NCBI RefSeq assembly: GCF_900101075.1
Contig: NZ_FNFY01000004.1
Location: 99,520-163,519 of the forward strand
Direction of reading: 5' to 3'
From: Lacicoccus qingdaonensis
Lineage (GTDB): Bacteria; Bacillota; Bacilli; Staphylococcales; Salinicoccaceae
DNA: 64,000 bases
Part shown: positions 37,338-46,873 of the stretch, in pieces
Numbering within the stretch: the stretch's first letter is position 1
Layout: each line of letters begins with the position of its first letter
Translations under genes and position numbers: made by a program
The notes under the pieces: model-generated
What the model saw: only the letters and a program-made list of their open reading frames with translations
The model's database searches: none
What the model was told of the DNA's origin: nothing

Positions 37338-38402
37338 TTAGATATATTCTTTGAGTTTCTCTTCACCGGTAAGCACCCGGTAGGCACCTTCTGCCAGTGC
37401 CTGCATTTCTTCTTCTCCCGCGTACACTTCCACATCTCCAAGAAACTCAATGTACGGCCTGATCAGATCAATCAGGAACTTGCTGTGTGCAAGACCTCCG
37501 GTAAATAAAATCCCGTCAATATCGCCTTTCAACACAGTCGCTCTTGAGCCGATTTCCTTGGCAATCTGAACACTGAGGGATCGATATAGATCCAGTGAGT
37601 ACTGATCGCCGTCAAGTGCTTCACGTTCTATTGTCAGAGCATCTTCCGTACCTTTGAGTGAGATGAATCCGCCCTGCTTGCTGATGATGGTATTTATTTC
37701 ATGCAAAGTCAGCTGATTATCAAAAATATACTTTGCAAATGCACGATTCGGCAGAGCACCGCTTCTCGTCGGGCTCATCGGTCCGTCACCATACAATCCG
37801 TCATTTACATCTATGACCCTGCCCTTTTCATGAGCGCCGACAGTGATTCCGCCGCCCATATGAACAACAATCACATTGACATCAGTATAATTTTTTCCAA
37901 GTTTTTTCGCAAAATTTCTGGCAACGGCCTTCTGATTCAGGGCATGAAATATTGAAACCCTGCTGATATCCTTTAAGCCGGTCATACGGACTTCATCAAT
38001 CAGTTCATCAACAACCACCGGATCTGTAATCGTTGCCTGGATGTCATGGTCTCTGCCAAGTTCATGGGCAATGACAGCACTGAGGTTCGAAGCGTGCTCG
38101 CCATTATTAAAAGAGGTAAGTTCATCGAGCATCAGCCTGTTCACTCCGTACGTGCCGCCGTCGATAGGTTTCAAAAGTCCGCCTCTCGCACTGATGATGT
38201 CAATATTATCCAGCCCGATACCATTTTCATCCAAAAATTCCTGGATTGAATTTAATCTGAATGGAAGCTGCTTCAACAGGGGCAGACCGACCTGTGAGGT
38301 TGAGTGTCTCAGCGTTTCACTGCATACTTCCTTTTTATTTTCAAAGTATGCCACTTTTGTAGATGTACTTCCCAGGTTCAATACTAATATTTTAAAAGTC
38401 AT
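37338..38402 (-). CDS. buk: butyrate kinase
   Basis: Converts branched acyl phosphates and ADP to the acid plus ATP, closing the ptb-buk route; acetokinase fold. The start at 38402 (MTFKILVLNLGSTSTK) is preferred since the phosphate-1 motif NxGSTSTK begins the family; the open frame reaches 38441 within leucine dehydrogenase. 354 residues. The motif has NLGSTSTK in place of the usual NPGSTSTK. Phosphate-2 HMGGGITVG and adenosine FTGGLAHSK segments are visible. Confidence 0.93.
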   Translation of the reverse strand: MTFKILVLNLGSTSTKVAYFENKKEVCSETLRHSTSQVGLPLLKQLPFRLNSIQEFLDENGIGLDNIDIISARGGLLKPIDGGTYGVNRLMLDELTSFNNGEHASNLSAVIAHELGRDHDIQATITDPVVVDELIDEVRMTGLKDISRVSIFHALNQKAVARNFAKKLGKNYTDVNVIVVHMGGGITVGAHEKGRVIDVNDGLYGDGPMSPTRSGALPNRAFAKYIFDNQLTLHEINTIISKQGGFISLKGTEDALTIEREALDGDQYSLDLYRSLSVQIAKEIGSRATVLKGDIDGILFTGGLAHSKFLIDLIRPYIEFLGDVEVYAGEEEMQALAEGAYRVLTGEEKLKEYI

Positions 38403-38412
38403 AAGTCTTTTA

Positions 38413-39507
38413 TTATCCTTTTTTGAATTGATTCTTTTCATTCAGTGAGAATGTGCTTCTCACACGCATTATCTGATTGATACGGCTTTCGGCCAGACGG
38501 TCTGCAGCTTCTGCTGTAGAAATATCATCTTCTTTCGCTATAGTGAAAATTTTATCCATCTGATTGTATATTTCTTTGACCTTTTTAACGGCCCTTTCTT
38601 CATCATAGCCTTCCAGTTCATCGGCAACATTGACGACACCGCCGCTGTTGACCACATAGTCAGGAGCATATACTATACCTTTTTCAGCCAGCATTTCACT
38701 GTGCTTCACATCATCCTGAAGCTGGTTGTTCGCACTTCCACAGATCGCTTTCACTTTCATCTGAGGGATGGTATCGTCGTTTAAAATACCGCCGAGCGCA
38801 CATGGTGCAAAAATATCAGCCTCTACGCCATATATTTCATCCAGTCCGACAGCGGTGGCACCGTAATCTTCAACAGCCCTGTCCACAGCTTCCTGATTGA
38901 TATCCGTAACTATGAGCTCCGCACCTTCTTCGTGCAGCAGTCCGCACATTGTATAGGCTACATTGCCGACACCCTGTACTGCGACAGTCTTTCCTTTTAA
39001 TGAGTCATCACCGAAAGCTTCTTTGGCTGTACGCTTCATCGCCATATAGACTCCGAGTGCGGTTTTGGGGCTTGGGTCTCCGCCCGATCCATAGGATTCG
39101 CTGATACCGCAGACATAAGGTGTCTCCTGATAAATGAGATCCATGTCCTGAACTGTAGTGTTGACATCTTCAGCTGTGATGTAACGGCCGCCAAGACTGT
39201 TTATATATCTCCCAAGTGATCTGAAGAAAGCTTCTGATTTATCCTTTTTAGCATCTCCGATGATTACTGTCTTACCGCCGCCGAGATTCAGTCCTGCTGC
39301 AGCATTTTTATATGTCATTCCCTTTGCCAGTCTTAAAACATCTGTAATCGCTTCTTCTTCAGTTTCATAATTCCACATTCTGGCGCCGCCGAGCGCAGGA
39401 CCAAGGGTTGTATCGTGTATACAGATAATCGCCTTCAATCCACTCACTTCATCATAACAAAATACCAGCTGTTCATAATCATTATGTGCCATTTCTTCGA
39501 ATATCAT
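38413..39507 (-). CDS. bcd: leucine dehydrogenase
   Basis: NAD-dependent oxidative deamination of leucine, isoleucine and valine to 2-oxo acids, the entry to the bkd complex. 364 residues. Substrate-binding GGARMWNYE, catalytic lysine in [11 protein letters not shown], and the dinucleotide loop [15 protein letters not shown] precedes the ATG. Operon order ptb-bcd-buk-lpdV-bkdAA-bkdAB-bkdB is the same as in Bacillus subtilis. Confidence 0.96.
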   Translation of the reverse strand: MIFEEMAHNDYEQLVFCYDEVSGLKAIICIHDTTLGPALGGARMWNYETEEEAITDVLRLAKGMTYKNAAAGLNLGGGKTVIIGDAKKDKSEAFFRSLGRYINSLGGRYITAEDVNTTVQDMDLIYQETPYVCGISESYGSGGDPSPKTALGVYMAMKRTAKEAFGDDSLKGKTVAVQGVGNVAYTMCGLLHEEGAELIVTDINQEAVDRAVEDYGATAVGLDEIYGVEADIFAPCALGGILNDDTIPQMKVKAICGSANNQLQDDVKHSEMLAEKGIVYAPDYVVNSGGVVNVADELEGYDEERAVKKVKEIYNQMDKIFTIAKEDDISTAEAADRLAESRINQIMRVRSTFSLNEKNQFKKG

Positions 39508-39534
39508 TTAAAAACTCTCCTTATATATGAATAA

Positions 39535-40425
39535 TTAAGATATAGATTTCATCGCCAGACATATCGAATGATATTTATCTTCTGCACTGTCGGCCCGTGA
39601 AGTTAAAACTATAGGTACTTTGGCGCCAAGAATCGTTGCTGCCACTCTCGAACGAGCTGAATAGACCAGAGACTTATACAATATGTTTCCGGCTTCAATT
39701 TGAGGTGCGATGAGAATATCTGCATCACCTGCGACTTCGGACCGGATATCTTTTGTCGCAGCGGCGGTTTTTGAAATCGCCAGATCATATTGTAGCGGCC
39801 CATCTATAAGTGAATCATCTCTATTATAACTATTAATTATGCTTTCAGCCTCCAAAGTAGTTGATATTTTAGGGTTAATCTTCTCAATCGCTGAAAGAAT
39901 AGCTACTTTAGGCATTTTTATATTTAAACTGTGTGCAAAATCAACTGCATTATTTATGATTTGTTTCTTTTCTTCGATCCCCGGTGATATGTTCATTGCA
40001 GCATCTGTCAATAATATCGATTTATGGTAATTCGGAAGATCAAAAACAGCAACATGGCTGAGCAGTTCACTGTCAATCAGGCTGTGTTCCTTATTTAATA
40101 CTTCCTTTAAAATGACCGATGTCGGTATCAGGCCTTTCATCAATATATTACAAGTGCCATCTGCCGCTAATTTTACTGCACATGAGGCTGCTTCCTGATC
40201 ATTTTCAATATTATGTATGGTGATATCAGGATGGTCCAGATATTTTTCATCTATGGACTCGATCAGCCCATACAGCGCTTTTTCGTCATCTACAAGATGT
40301 GCGGTTATTCCATATGAATCCACAAGCTCCAGCACAGGCCGAAGCACATCATCAGATGCTGCACGACAGACTGAAAGCGCAATCATTTCAGTTTTTAATT
40401 GACTGAAAATTTCATCGAATTTCAT
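39535..40425 (-). CDS. ptb: phosphate butyryltransferase
   Basis: Exchanges CoA for phosphate on butyryl- or branched acyl-CoA, feeding butyrate kinase. 296 residues of the phosphotransacetylase family (ILMKGLIPTSVILKEVLN, LLTDAAMNISPG, LIAPQIEAGNILYKSL). AAAGGAAG precedes the start. First gene of the operon. Unlike Bacillus, no bkdR-type sigma-54 activator gene separates it from the DUF2627 gene. Confidence 0.93.
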   Translation of the reverse strand: MKFDEIFSQLKTEMIALSVCRAASDDVLRPVLELVDSYGITAHLVDDEKALYGLIESIDEKYLDHPDITIHNIENDQEAASCAVKLAADGTCNILMKGLIPTSVILKEVLNKEHSLIDSELLSHVAVFDLPNYHKSILLTDAAMNISPGIEEKKQIINNAVDFAHSLNIKMPKVAILSAIEKINPKISTTLEAESIINSYNRDDSLIDGPLQYDLAISKTAAATKDIRSEVAGDADILIAPQIEAGNILYKSLVYSARSRVAATILGAKVPIVLTSRADSAEDKYHSICLAMKSIS

Positions 40426-40520
40426 TAACTTCCTTTCCCCCTTTTATTTTTATTATACATACTCAAACCCGAAATTACACAAAAAAGCAGATATGTGGAA
40501 TATTAAGAATTTTTGTTGAA

Positions 40521-40549
40521 TTGAACAAATTAATCGAACGTTGTATAAT
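40521..40549 (+). promoter_or_regulatory. promoter of the DUF2627 gene
   Basis: TTGAAC and a perfect TATAAT separated by 17 bases, 30 bases before the start codon. Strong sigma-A match. Confidence 0.75.
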
Positions 40550-40578
40550 GACTAGGACATTAAGATTGGGTGAGTAGA

Positions 40579-40839
40579 ATGCAGAAATTCATTGCACTTT
40601 TAATACTGGTCATACCGGCGGTGCTTGCAGGTGTAGGAGTAAAATTAATGAGAGACAGCATGTTCGGGGTCATCAACGATCCATTTACAATGACTGCAGT
40701 ACAGTTCATTGTCGGACTTGTTTTATCCATCGCCGGCATATGGTTTATCGGCGGTTATATTTTGCACCGTGAACAAAAGAACAAACGTGCTGCTGAACGT
40801 TTCCGGAAAAAAGAAAACACAACTGTTGATAAAGATTAA
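40579..40839 (+). CDS. DUF2627 membrane protein, YqzF-like
   Basis: 86 residues with two membrane spans (about 2-22 and 38-60) and a basic, charged cytoplasmic tail. Bacillus yqzF (DUF2627) also lies upstream of the ptb/bkd operon, which supports the call. The open frame begins at GTG 40570, but GGGTG is correctly placed for ATG 40579. Its stop codon overlaps the recN stop in a TTAA palindrome. Function unknown. Confidence 0.82.
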   Translation: MQKFIALLILVIPAVLAGVGVKLMRDSMFGVINDPFTMTAVQFIVGLVLSIAGIWFIGGYILHREQKNKRAAERFRKKENTTVDKD

Positions 40840-40862
40840 TCGACAGTTGTGTTTGTTTTTAT
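40809..40862. terminator. bidirectional terminator within the overlapping ends of the DUF2627 gene and recN
   Basis: Sixteen-base arms (AAACACAACTGTTGAT and ATCGACAGTTGTGTTT, two G-T or mismatched pairs) around the two overlapping stop codons, with TTTGTTTTT on plus and TTTTCTTTTTT on minus. Much of the stem is coding sequence of both genes. Confidence 0.82.
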
Positions 40863-42506
40863 TAAAGAACGTGCGTTCAGAAGCGCTGCTTCGGTAACGT
40901 CCTGACCGCTCAGCATCCTTGCTATTTCATAAATATGATCTTCATCAGTCAGGTATTCGGTGGTTGTTATTGTCCGTCCGTTGTCACTTTCTTTGGTGAT
41001 ATACAGATGCCGGTCGGATATGGCAGCCGCCTGGGGAAGATGTGAGATGACAAGAACCTGCCTGCCTCGTGACAGTATCTTCATCTTCTCTGCCATTTTG
41101 GTAGCGACCCCGCCGCTCACACCTGTATCAATCTCGTCTAAAATGAGCAGGGACTGCTGGTCATACTCTGTAAATATCGACTTGATGGCAAGCATCACCC
41201 TGGACATTTCCCCGCCTGAAGCGACTTTGTTCATCTCTTTCAGCGGTTCACCCCTATTCGTGGAAATCATGAACTGTATATCACTGTAGCCGAGTTGATG
41301 AAACTTCCCCTGCCCGATCCTTATTTCAAAGTCAACCTGGGACATTTCCAGATCCATCAGTTCCTTTTGAATCCTGCTTTCCAGGAAGTGTTTCCTTTCG
41401 TTTCTGAAATTATGAAGTGCCTTGGCATTCTGCTCCATATTCCCGAGCAATGCTTCTTTTTCTGAATTCAATTTTTCAAATGAATGAGAAATGTTTTCGA
41501 GCTCCTGTATATTGCCGTCCAGCTCATCCAGATACAGAATCAATTCTTCGTAGGTTTTGTTATACTTTCTCTTTAAAAAGTTGATGCTGTTCAGTCTGGT
41601 CTGAATATCATTCAGTCTCTGCTCATCATAATCCATGGAAGCGATACTTGATGTAATATGTGATTCAAGCTCCTGGATGATGAAATAGCTGTCCATGATT
41701 GTCGGACCGTACTCTTTGAATTCAGAATTATACTGAGACAGGGATTCCAGCTGCTGGTTCAGATCATACAGTGTTCCCTGGGGACTTCTTTCAGAAGACA
41801 GTATATCTTTTATAAATCTCATAGAGTCGAAAACTTTCTCGAAGTTCATCAGATATTCCAGTTCTTCCTCAAGTTCACTCTCTTCGTTGTCCTTCAATTC
41901 GAGTGCGTCAATTTCCTGGTACTGATGCTGATACAGTTCCAGCGACTCAATTCTGTTCCGATCCCTGTACTCTAGGTCCTCTATCTTTTGTGTGATGGCC
42001 AGATAATCATTATAATCTTTCTGATAACTGTCAAAAATAACTTCATTCTGAATGTCCAGAAATTTATCCAGATACAGAATATGCTGACCTTTGTCCAGCG
42101 CGTCCTGCTGGGAGGACTGTGCAAATATACTCACTACTTCATCCATGATTGTTCGGAGCTGGCTCAAAGTGATCATACGATTATTAATTTTTATAATGCT
42201 TTTTTTGTTCTGCATTATTTCACGGCGGACGATATACAGTTCGTCCTGGTCGATGTTGAACCGCTCCAGTAAATCACTGAGCCGTGGAGTCTCGGGAAAA
42301 TCAAATACACCTTCTATCATTGAACCTTCGGTATTATATCTTATATCATCATGTGAAGCCCTTTTGCCATACAGATAATTTATCGCTTCGATGATCATGC
42401 TTTTACCTGCACCTGATTCCCCTGAGATTACAGTCAGGCCATTATGAAAATCGAGTTCTATATTCTCCAGTATTGCAAAGTTTTTAATGTTTAAACGTAA
42501 GAGCAC
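40836..42506 (-). CDS. recN: DNA repair protein RecN
   Basis: SMC-like ATPase acting early in double-strand-break repair. 556 residues: N-terminal Walker A GESGAGKS (about 30-37), long coiled coils over about 150-360, and C-terminal signature/Walker B (ASGGEMSRVMLAI, LLILDEIDTGVSGG). Follows argR by 18 bases as in Bacillus and Staphylococcus. No LexA box was seen immediately upstream. Confidence 0.96.
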   Translation of the reverse strand: MLLRLNIKNFAILENIELDFHNGLTVISGESGAGKSMIIEAINYLYGKRASHDDIRYNTEGSMIEGVFDFPETPRLSDLLERFNIDQDELYIVRREIMQNKKSIIKINNRMITLSQLRTIMDEVVSIFAQSSQQDALDKGQHILYLDKFLDIQNEVIFDSYQKDYNDYLAITQKIEDLEYRDRNRIESLELYQHQYQEIDALELKDNEESELEEELEYLMNFEKVFDSMRFIKDILSSERSPQGTLYDLNQQLESLSQYNSEFKEYGPTIMDSYFIIQELESHITSSIASMDYDEQRLNDIQTRLNSINFLKRKYNKTYEELILYLDELDGNIQELENISHSFEKLNSEKEALLGNMEQNAKALHNFRNERKHFLESRIQKELMDLEMSQVDFEIRIGQGKFHQLGYSDIQFMISTNRGEPLKEMNKVASGGEMSRVMLAIKSIFTEYDQQSLLILDEIDTGVSGGVATKMAEKMKILSRGRQVLVISHLPQAAAISDRHLYITKESDNGRTITTTEYLTDEDHIYEIARMLSGQDVTEAALLNARSLIKTNTTVD

Positions 42507-42524
42507 TTACAACACTCCAATTTA

Positions 42525-42977
42525 TCAGATCAGATTGAATATCCGATCTCTGATTGCTTTTTGTGAATCTTCGTTCCGGCATATCAACAAACATGTATCA
42601 TCGCCGCAAATGGTTCCTATGACCTCTTCCCACTCCAGCTGGTCTATGATTGCACCGATTGACTGTGCGTTGCCGGGAAGTGTCTTTAAAACGAGGAGGT
42701 TTTCAGTATAATCCAGCTTGACGAAACTATCCATCAGGTACCTGCCAAGTTTTTCCAGAGGATGATACTTGCGATCTTTAGGAAGACTGTATACATAAGC
42801 ACCGGTCGGTGTCGGCACTTTTATCAGCTGAAGCTCTTTTATATCTCTTGAAACTGTCGCCTGCGTCACATTGAAATTATAGTCATTGAGCATGGTCACA
42901 AGATCTTCCTGCGTTTCAATCTTGTTGTTCGTTATGATTTCTCTGATCTTTATTTGTCTGATCGATTTGTTTGACAT
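42525..42977 (-). CDS. argR: arginine repressor ArgR
   Basis: Arginine-responsive regulator of arginine synthesis and breakdown. 150 residues from ATG 42977 after GGGGGAT: winged-helix DNA-binding domain with [17 protein letters not shown] near 42-58, then the hexamerisation/arginine-binding domain with [14 protein letters not shown]. The open frame extends to 43001, without a ribosome site. Lies between tlyA and recN, the usual Firmicutes order. Confidence 0.95.
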   Translation of the reverse strand: MSNKSIRQIKIREIITNNKIETQEDLVTMLNDYNFNVTQATVSRDIKELQLIKVPTPTGAYVYSLPKDRKYHPLEKLGRYLMDSFVKLDYTENLLVLKTLPGNAQSIGAIIDQLEWEEVIGTICGDDTCLLICRNEDSQKAIRDRIFNLI

Positions 42978-43061
42978 CGTAATCCCCCATATTGAAAGCA
43001 TGTATATTTATACATATAATATCACAGCTTACAAAAAAAGTGCACTAAAAAAGACATACAA

Positions 43062-43844
43062 CTATAAAATAGATTGAATGTCTTCATCAGTAATATGATT
43101 TTTTATACTTTTATCATGAGTTAAATAAAGTAAATATTCCTGATTGCCTTTAGTGCCCCTCACTTTTGACCTGACGATGGCATCGGGATGGAAATTTAAT
43201 TGTCTGCATTCTTTGATCACCCGCTCAATGACGTTTTTATGGGTGTCGGGAGAAGTGATTATACCGTTTTCTTCCCTCTCTTCAAGAAAACTTTCAAATT
43301 GAGGTTTGATCAGTGCAACAATTTCGAAAGGATGGTCAAACAGTTCACGAATATGTCTCAGAATAGGCACGATTGATGTGAAAGACACATCAATCGTCAT
43401 TATTTCCGGCGGAGGATTGAAATCTTCTCTTTCCGTACTTTTGAAATTCGTCTGCTCTTTTACGATGACGTCGGGGTGGACTCTCAATTTATAATTGAGC
43501 TGGTTTATTCCGACATCCACCGCATAGACCAATGAGGCACCATTCTGCAGTGCACAGTCGGTAAAGCCGCCGGTAGAGCTGCCGATATCAATCATCACTT
43601 TTTTGTCCATGACGATATTAAAACAGTCAATTGCATACTTTAATTTAAGTCCGCCCCTTGAAACGAATGGTTTAATATTTTTAAACCTGATATCCGCTTT
43701 GTCCGGAATGATCATTTCGGATGGTTTATAAATCGGCTGATTATTGTTCAATACTTTGCCGGCCATTATAATCCTTTGGATTTCATCCACTGTGCCAATG
43801 TTGAAGTTGGCTTCGATAAATTCATCAATACGTACTTTTTTCAT
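43062..43844 (-). CDS. TlyA-family rRNA methyltransferase/hemolysin homologue
   Basis: 260 residues: N-terminal S4 RNA-binding domain (1-60) and an FtsJ-like SAM methyltransferase domain ([18 protein letters not shown] near 82-99, then IDVSFTSI). This is the YqxC/TlyA family; TlyA of mycobacteria 2'-O-methylates 16S and 23S rRNA, the basis for expecting an rRNA role here. It overlaps the dxs end by 20 bases. The older name hemolysin is misleading. Confidence 0.9.
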   Translation of the reverse strand: MKKVRIDEFIEANFNIGTVDEIQRIIMAGKVLNNNQPIYKPSEMIIPDKADIRFKNIKPFVSRGGLKLKYAIDCFNIVMDKKVMIDIGSSTGGFTDCALQNGASLVYAVDVGINQLNYKLRVHPDVIVKEQTNFKSTEREDFNPPPEIMTIDVSFTSIVPILRHIRELFDHPFEIVALIKPQFESFLEEREENGIITSPDTHKNVIERVIKECRQLNFHPDAIVRSKVRGTKGNQEYLLYLTHDKSIKNHITDEDIQSIL

Positions 43845-45714
43845 GTTTTGTTCCCATTAGTCTTACAGCCTGATCTTTGATGTTTTCAGCAGTGATACCG
43901 ATGTCTTCAAGCAGCAGGTTTACGTCTCCATGTTCGATATATTCATTGTCTATACCAATTCTTTTTATCTTGTTCGTGTAATGGTTGTCACCGAGGAATG
44001 TGGCTATCATACTGCCCAGACCGCCGGTCAGCATTGATTCCTCGACAATGACAAGCGGTTTGCCTGACTGTCCCACTTTATGGAGATACTCTTCATCAAG
44101 CGGTTTTATGAATCTTGCATTTACTACACCTGCATGAATGTCTTCCTGTTCAAGCGCATTCGCAGCTTTTTCAGCAAGGGAAACGGTCGGTCCGAATGAG
44201 ATGATATTTACATCGGAGCCTTCCTGTAATGTTTCCCATTTGCCTATATTGAACGGTTCCCTTGGAACAGACATATCCACCCCTTTGATATTTCCTCTGG
44301 GATATCTCAGTGCAATGGGACCATCATGATTCAAAGCAAGATTGATCATCTGCTCCGCTTCGAATTCGTCCCTTGGCATCATCAATGTTGTATTCGGCAG
44401 CGGCGAAATGAAACTTATGTCAAATACACCCTGGTGGGTCTCACCGTCTGCACCGACCAGTCCACTTCTGTCGATGCCGATGAATACATTCAGATTTTGA
44501 CGGTCTACATCATGCAGCAGCTGATCATACCCTCTTTGTAAAAAGGTGGAATATATCGCAAGGTAAGGTTTCATGCCGTTTGTGGCCAGTCCAGCTGCCA
44601 TCGTGACAGCATGCTGCTCGGCGATGCCGACATCAAAAAATTGATCCGGCAGTTCGTTCTGGAATTTTGTCAGCTTGCTCCCGACAGGCATGGCAGGGGT
44701 GATCGCGACAATCGATTTATCATCTTTTGCTTTATCCAGAACCGAGTTAGACATGAATTCACTCCAGGAAACCGTCGGTTTGCCGCCGAGCACTTCTCCA
44801 GTTTCAATCTTATAAGGACCGAGACCATGCCAGGTGCCAAGCTTATCATCTTCTGCAGGATGGTATCCTTTGCCTTTTTTAGTAATGACATGGACAACAA
44901 CCGGTCCTTTACAGTCTTTCGCTGACTGCATCGCCTGTTCAAGGTCTTCAAAGTCATGACCGTCAACAGGCCCGATATATTTTATTCCGAGCTCCTCAAA
45001 GAAAACGCCTTCCACAACCAGATATTTCAGGCTGTCTTTAATACGGTCGGCGATATCTCTCAGCCTTGAGCCGACCTGCGGCATTTTTTGAATCGCATCT
45101 TCAATATCATATTTGAATCTGTTGTAATTGGTATTGGTTCTAATTCTGCCGAGCATGTTGTGCAGTGCACCGACATTCGGCGCGATGCTCATTTCATTGT
45201 CATTCAGGATGATTGTCATGTTCGTCTTGTCTGAACCGATATGATTAAGTGCTTCCAAAGCCATTCCGCCAGTCAGTGCACCATCTCCGATTATAGGGAC
45301 GACCTGATAATTTTCCTCTTTAATATCTCTCGCTTTGGCAATTCCCATCGCTGCAGATAAAGAAGTGCTCGAGTGGCCGGCTTCCCACACATCGTGCTCT
45401 GACTCCCTCAGTTTTGGAAAACCGCACAGACCTTTATACTGTCTGAGAGTATCGAACTGGTCAATACGGCCAGTTAATATTTTATGAATATACGCCTGAT
45501 GTCCGACATCAAAAATAAACTTATCTTCAGGTGAATTGAAGTGTTTGTGCAGCGCTATGGAAAGCTCTACAACTCCGAGGTTTGCACCTATATGCCCACC
45601 TGTCTCGGCACAAGACTGGATAAGAAATTCTCTGACATCCTGTGCAAGTGATTCCAATTGATTTACATTTAATTTTTTTAAGAATTTTGGATTTTCTATT
45701 TCAAAAAGATTCAT
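43825..45714 (-). CDS. dxs: 1-deoxy-D-xylulose-5-phosphate synthase
   Basis: Thiamine-diphosphate enzyme joining pyruvate and glyceraldehyde 3-phosphate; first step of the methylerythritol phosphate isoprenoid route and a source for thiamine and pyridoxal. 629 residues: [15 protein letters not shown] near 68, [15 protein letters not shown] with the TPP motif near 145, GAEEQH-like [13 protein letters not shown] and the [15 protein letters not shown] loop, and a C-terminal transketolase domain. The order ispA-dxs-tlyA-argR-recN follows Bacillus; most Staphylococcus species use mevalonate instead. Confidence 0.97.
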   Translation of the reverse strand: MNLFEIENPKFLKKLNVNQLESLAQDVREFLIQSCAETGGHIGANLGVVELSIALHKHFNSPEDKFIFDVGHQAYIHKILTGRIDQFDTLRQYKGLCGFPKLRESEHDVWEAGHSSTSLSAAMGIAKARDIKEENYQVVPIIGDGALTGGMALEALNHIGSDKTNMTIILNDNEMSIAPNVGALHNMLGRIRTNTNYNRFKYDIEDAIQKMPQVGSRLRDIADRIKDSLKYLVVEGVFFEELGIKYIGPVDGHDFEDLEQAMQSAKDCKGPVVVHVITKKGKGYHPAEDDKLGTWHGLGPYKIETGEVLGGKPTVSWSEFMSNSVLDKAKDDKSIVAITPAMPVGSKLTKFQNELPDQFFDVGIAEQHAVTMAAGLATNGMKPYLAIYSTFLQRGYDQLLHDVDRQNLNVFIGIDRSGLVGADGETHQGVFDISFISPLPNTTLMMPRDEFEAEQMINLALNHDGPIALRYPRGNIKGVDMSVPREPFNIGKWETLQEGSDVNIISFGPTVSLAEKAANALEQEDIHAGVVNARFIKPLDEEYLHKVGQSGKPLVIVEESMLTGGLGSMIATFLGDNHYTNKIKRIGIDNEYIEHGDVNLLLEDIGITAENIKDQAVRLMGTKHEKSTY

Positions 45715-45795
45715 AATACATCCAACCTTTAAATTTACTGTTTTTAATTATAACATTACTAACAGTATCTAAGATACAATAAGTTCCAACATTAA

Positions 45796-46674
45796 TTAAT
45801 TGTCTCTTACTGCAAATTTATCAAGTACATTTTTCAATTCATCAGTATTGATCATGTCACTCACGGCTTCCAGCTCCGCTCTGGCAAGGGCCACCCTTCT
45901 GTCCATCTGGTCCATGGCGCCTTCCAGACCGAAAGCGCTGACATAAGTGACTTTATCCTTACGTGCATCACTGCCGGTGTTCTTACCCGTAATTTCTACA
46001 TCGCCGGTGACATCGAGTATATCATCTCTGATCTGGAATATGATGCCCAGATAATCAGCAAACTTCAATAGATGGAATGTTGTTTTTTCATCTGCGTCAG
46101 CAATGATTGCAGCGGCATTTACAGGCGCACTGATCAATTTCCCGGTCTTATAGTTGTGAATCTGTTCCAGATCTTCAAACGAACTCTCTTTGTTCTCAGC
46201 TTCTATATCCAGCATCTGTCCACCTATCATACCATTCTGACCGGCAGATTTTGAAATCATCTGTATGAGTTCCAATTTATCACCGGCAGATAATTTTTTA
46301 TCGTTCGCAATGAGGCTGAAACTTTCCGTCAGCAGGTTGTCTCCCGCCAGAATCGCGGCAGCTTCACCGAAAATTTTATGGTTGGTCGGGTTCCCTCTTC
46401 TCAGGTCATCATCATCCATTGCTGGCAGATCATCATGTATAAGAGAATATGTATGAATCATTTCTATGGCACCTGCAGTCTTCAGTCCTGAATCTAGCGG
46501 TACGCCAAAGGCATCCAGAACAGCAAACAGCAAATATGGGCGAAATCTTTTACCGCCTGCTTTAATGGAATACTTACTCGCTTCCATGATAGTCTCCGAT
46601 ACATGATTTTCCTCAAGGTGTGTCAAGATGACATCGTCAATTTTATTAATATGGTAGTCAATATTATTCATCAT
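45796..46674 (-). CDS. ispA: farnesyl diphosphate synthase
   Basis: Condenses isopentenyl and dimethylallyl diphosphates to farnesyl diphosphate, precursor for the HepST product and undecaprenyl carriers. 292 residues. First Asp-rich motif DDLPAMDDDDLRRG near 78-91, second FQIRDDILDVTGD near 212-224, GGKRFRPYL near 37. Its start overlaps xseB by 11 bases. Confidence 0.96.
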   Translation of the reverse strand: MMNNIDYHINKIDDVILTHLEENHVSETIMEASKYSIKAGGKRFRPYLLFAVLDAFGVPLDSGLKTAGAIEMIHTYSLIHDDLPAMDDDDLRRGNPTNHKIFGEAAAILAGDNLLTESFSLIANDKKLSAGDKLELIQMISKSAGQNGMIGGQMLDIEAENKESSFEDLEQIHNYKTGKLISAPVNAAAIIADADEKTTFHLLKFADYLGIIFQIRDDILDVTGDVEITGKNTGSDARKDKVTYVSAFGLEGAMDQMDRRVALARAELEAVSDMINTDELKNVLDKFAVRDN

Positions 46675-46873
46675 TGCCGTCCTTGTTCAGAGTTTCCACT
46701 TTCAACTCTGCATCTTTTAGTATCTTTTCACATTCGCGGGACAGTTCGACACCCTTTTTATATAGTTCAAGGGATTTTTCCAATGATACATCATCATTTT
46801 CCAATTCTTTCACAATACTGTCCAGCTTATTCATTTTTTCTTCAAAGGATTCAGTCTTCTGCTCACTCATCAT
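46664..46873 (-). CDS. xseB: exodeoxyribonuclease VII small subunit
   Basis: Small helical subunit of exonuclease VII. 69 residues: SFEEKMNKLDSIVKELEND, DVSLEKSLELYKKGVEL and the C-terminal EL-rich helix match the family. Either of two ATGs could be used; the second (46870) is seven bases from GAGGTG. Overlaps xseA by 11 bases and ispA by 11. Confidence 0.95.
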   Translation of the reverse strand: MMSEQKTESFEEKMNKLDSIVKELENDDVSLEKSLELYKKGVELSRECEKILKDAELKVETLNKDGNDE

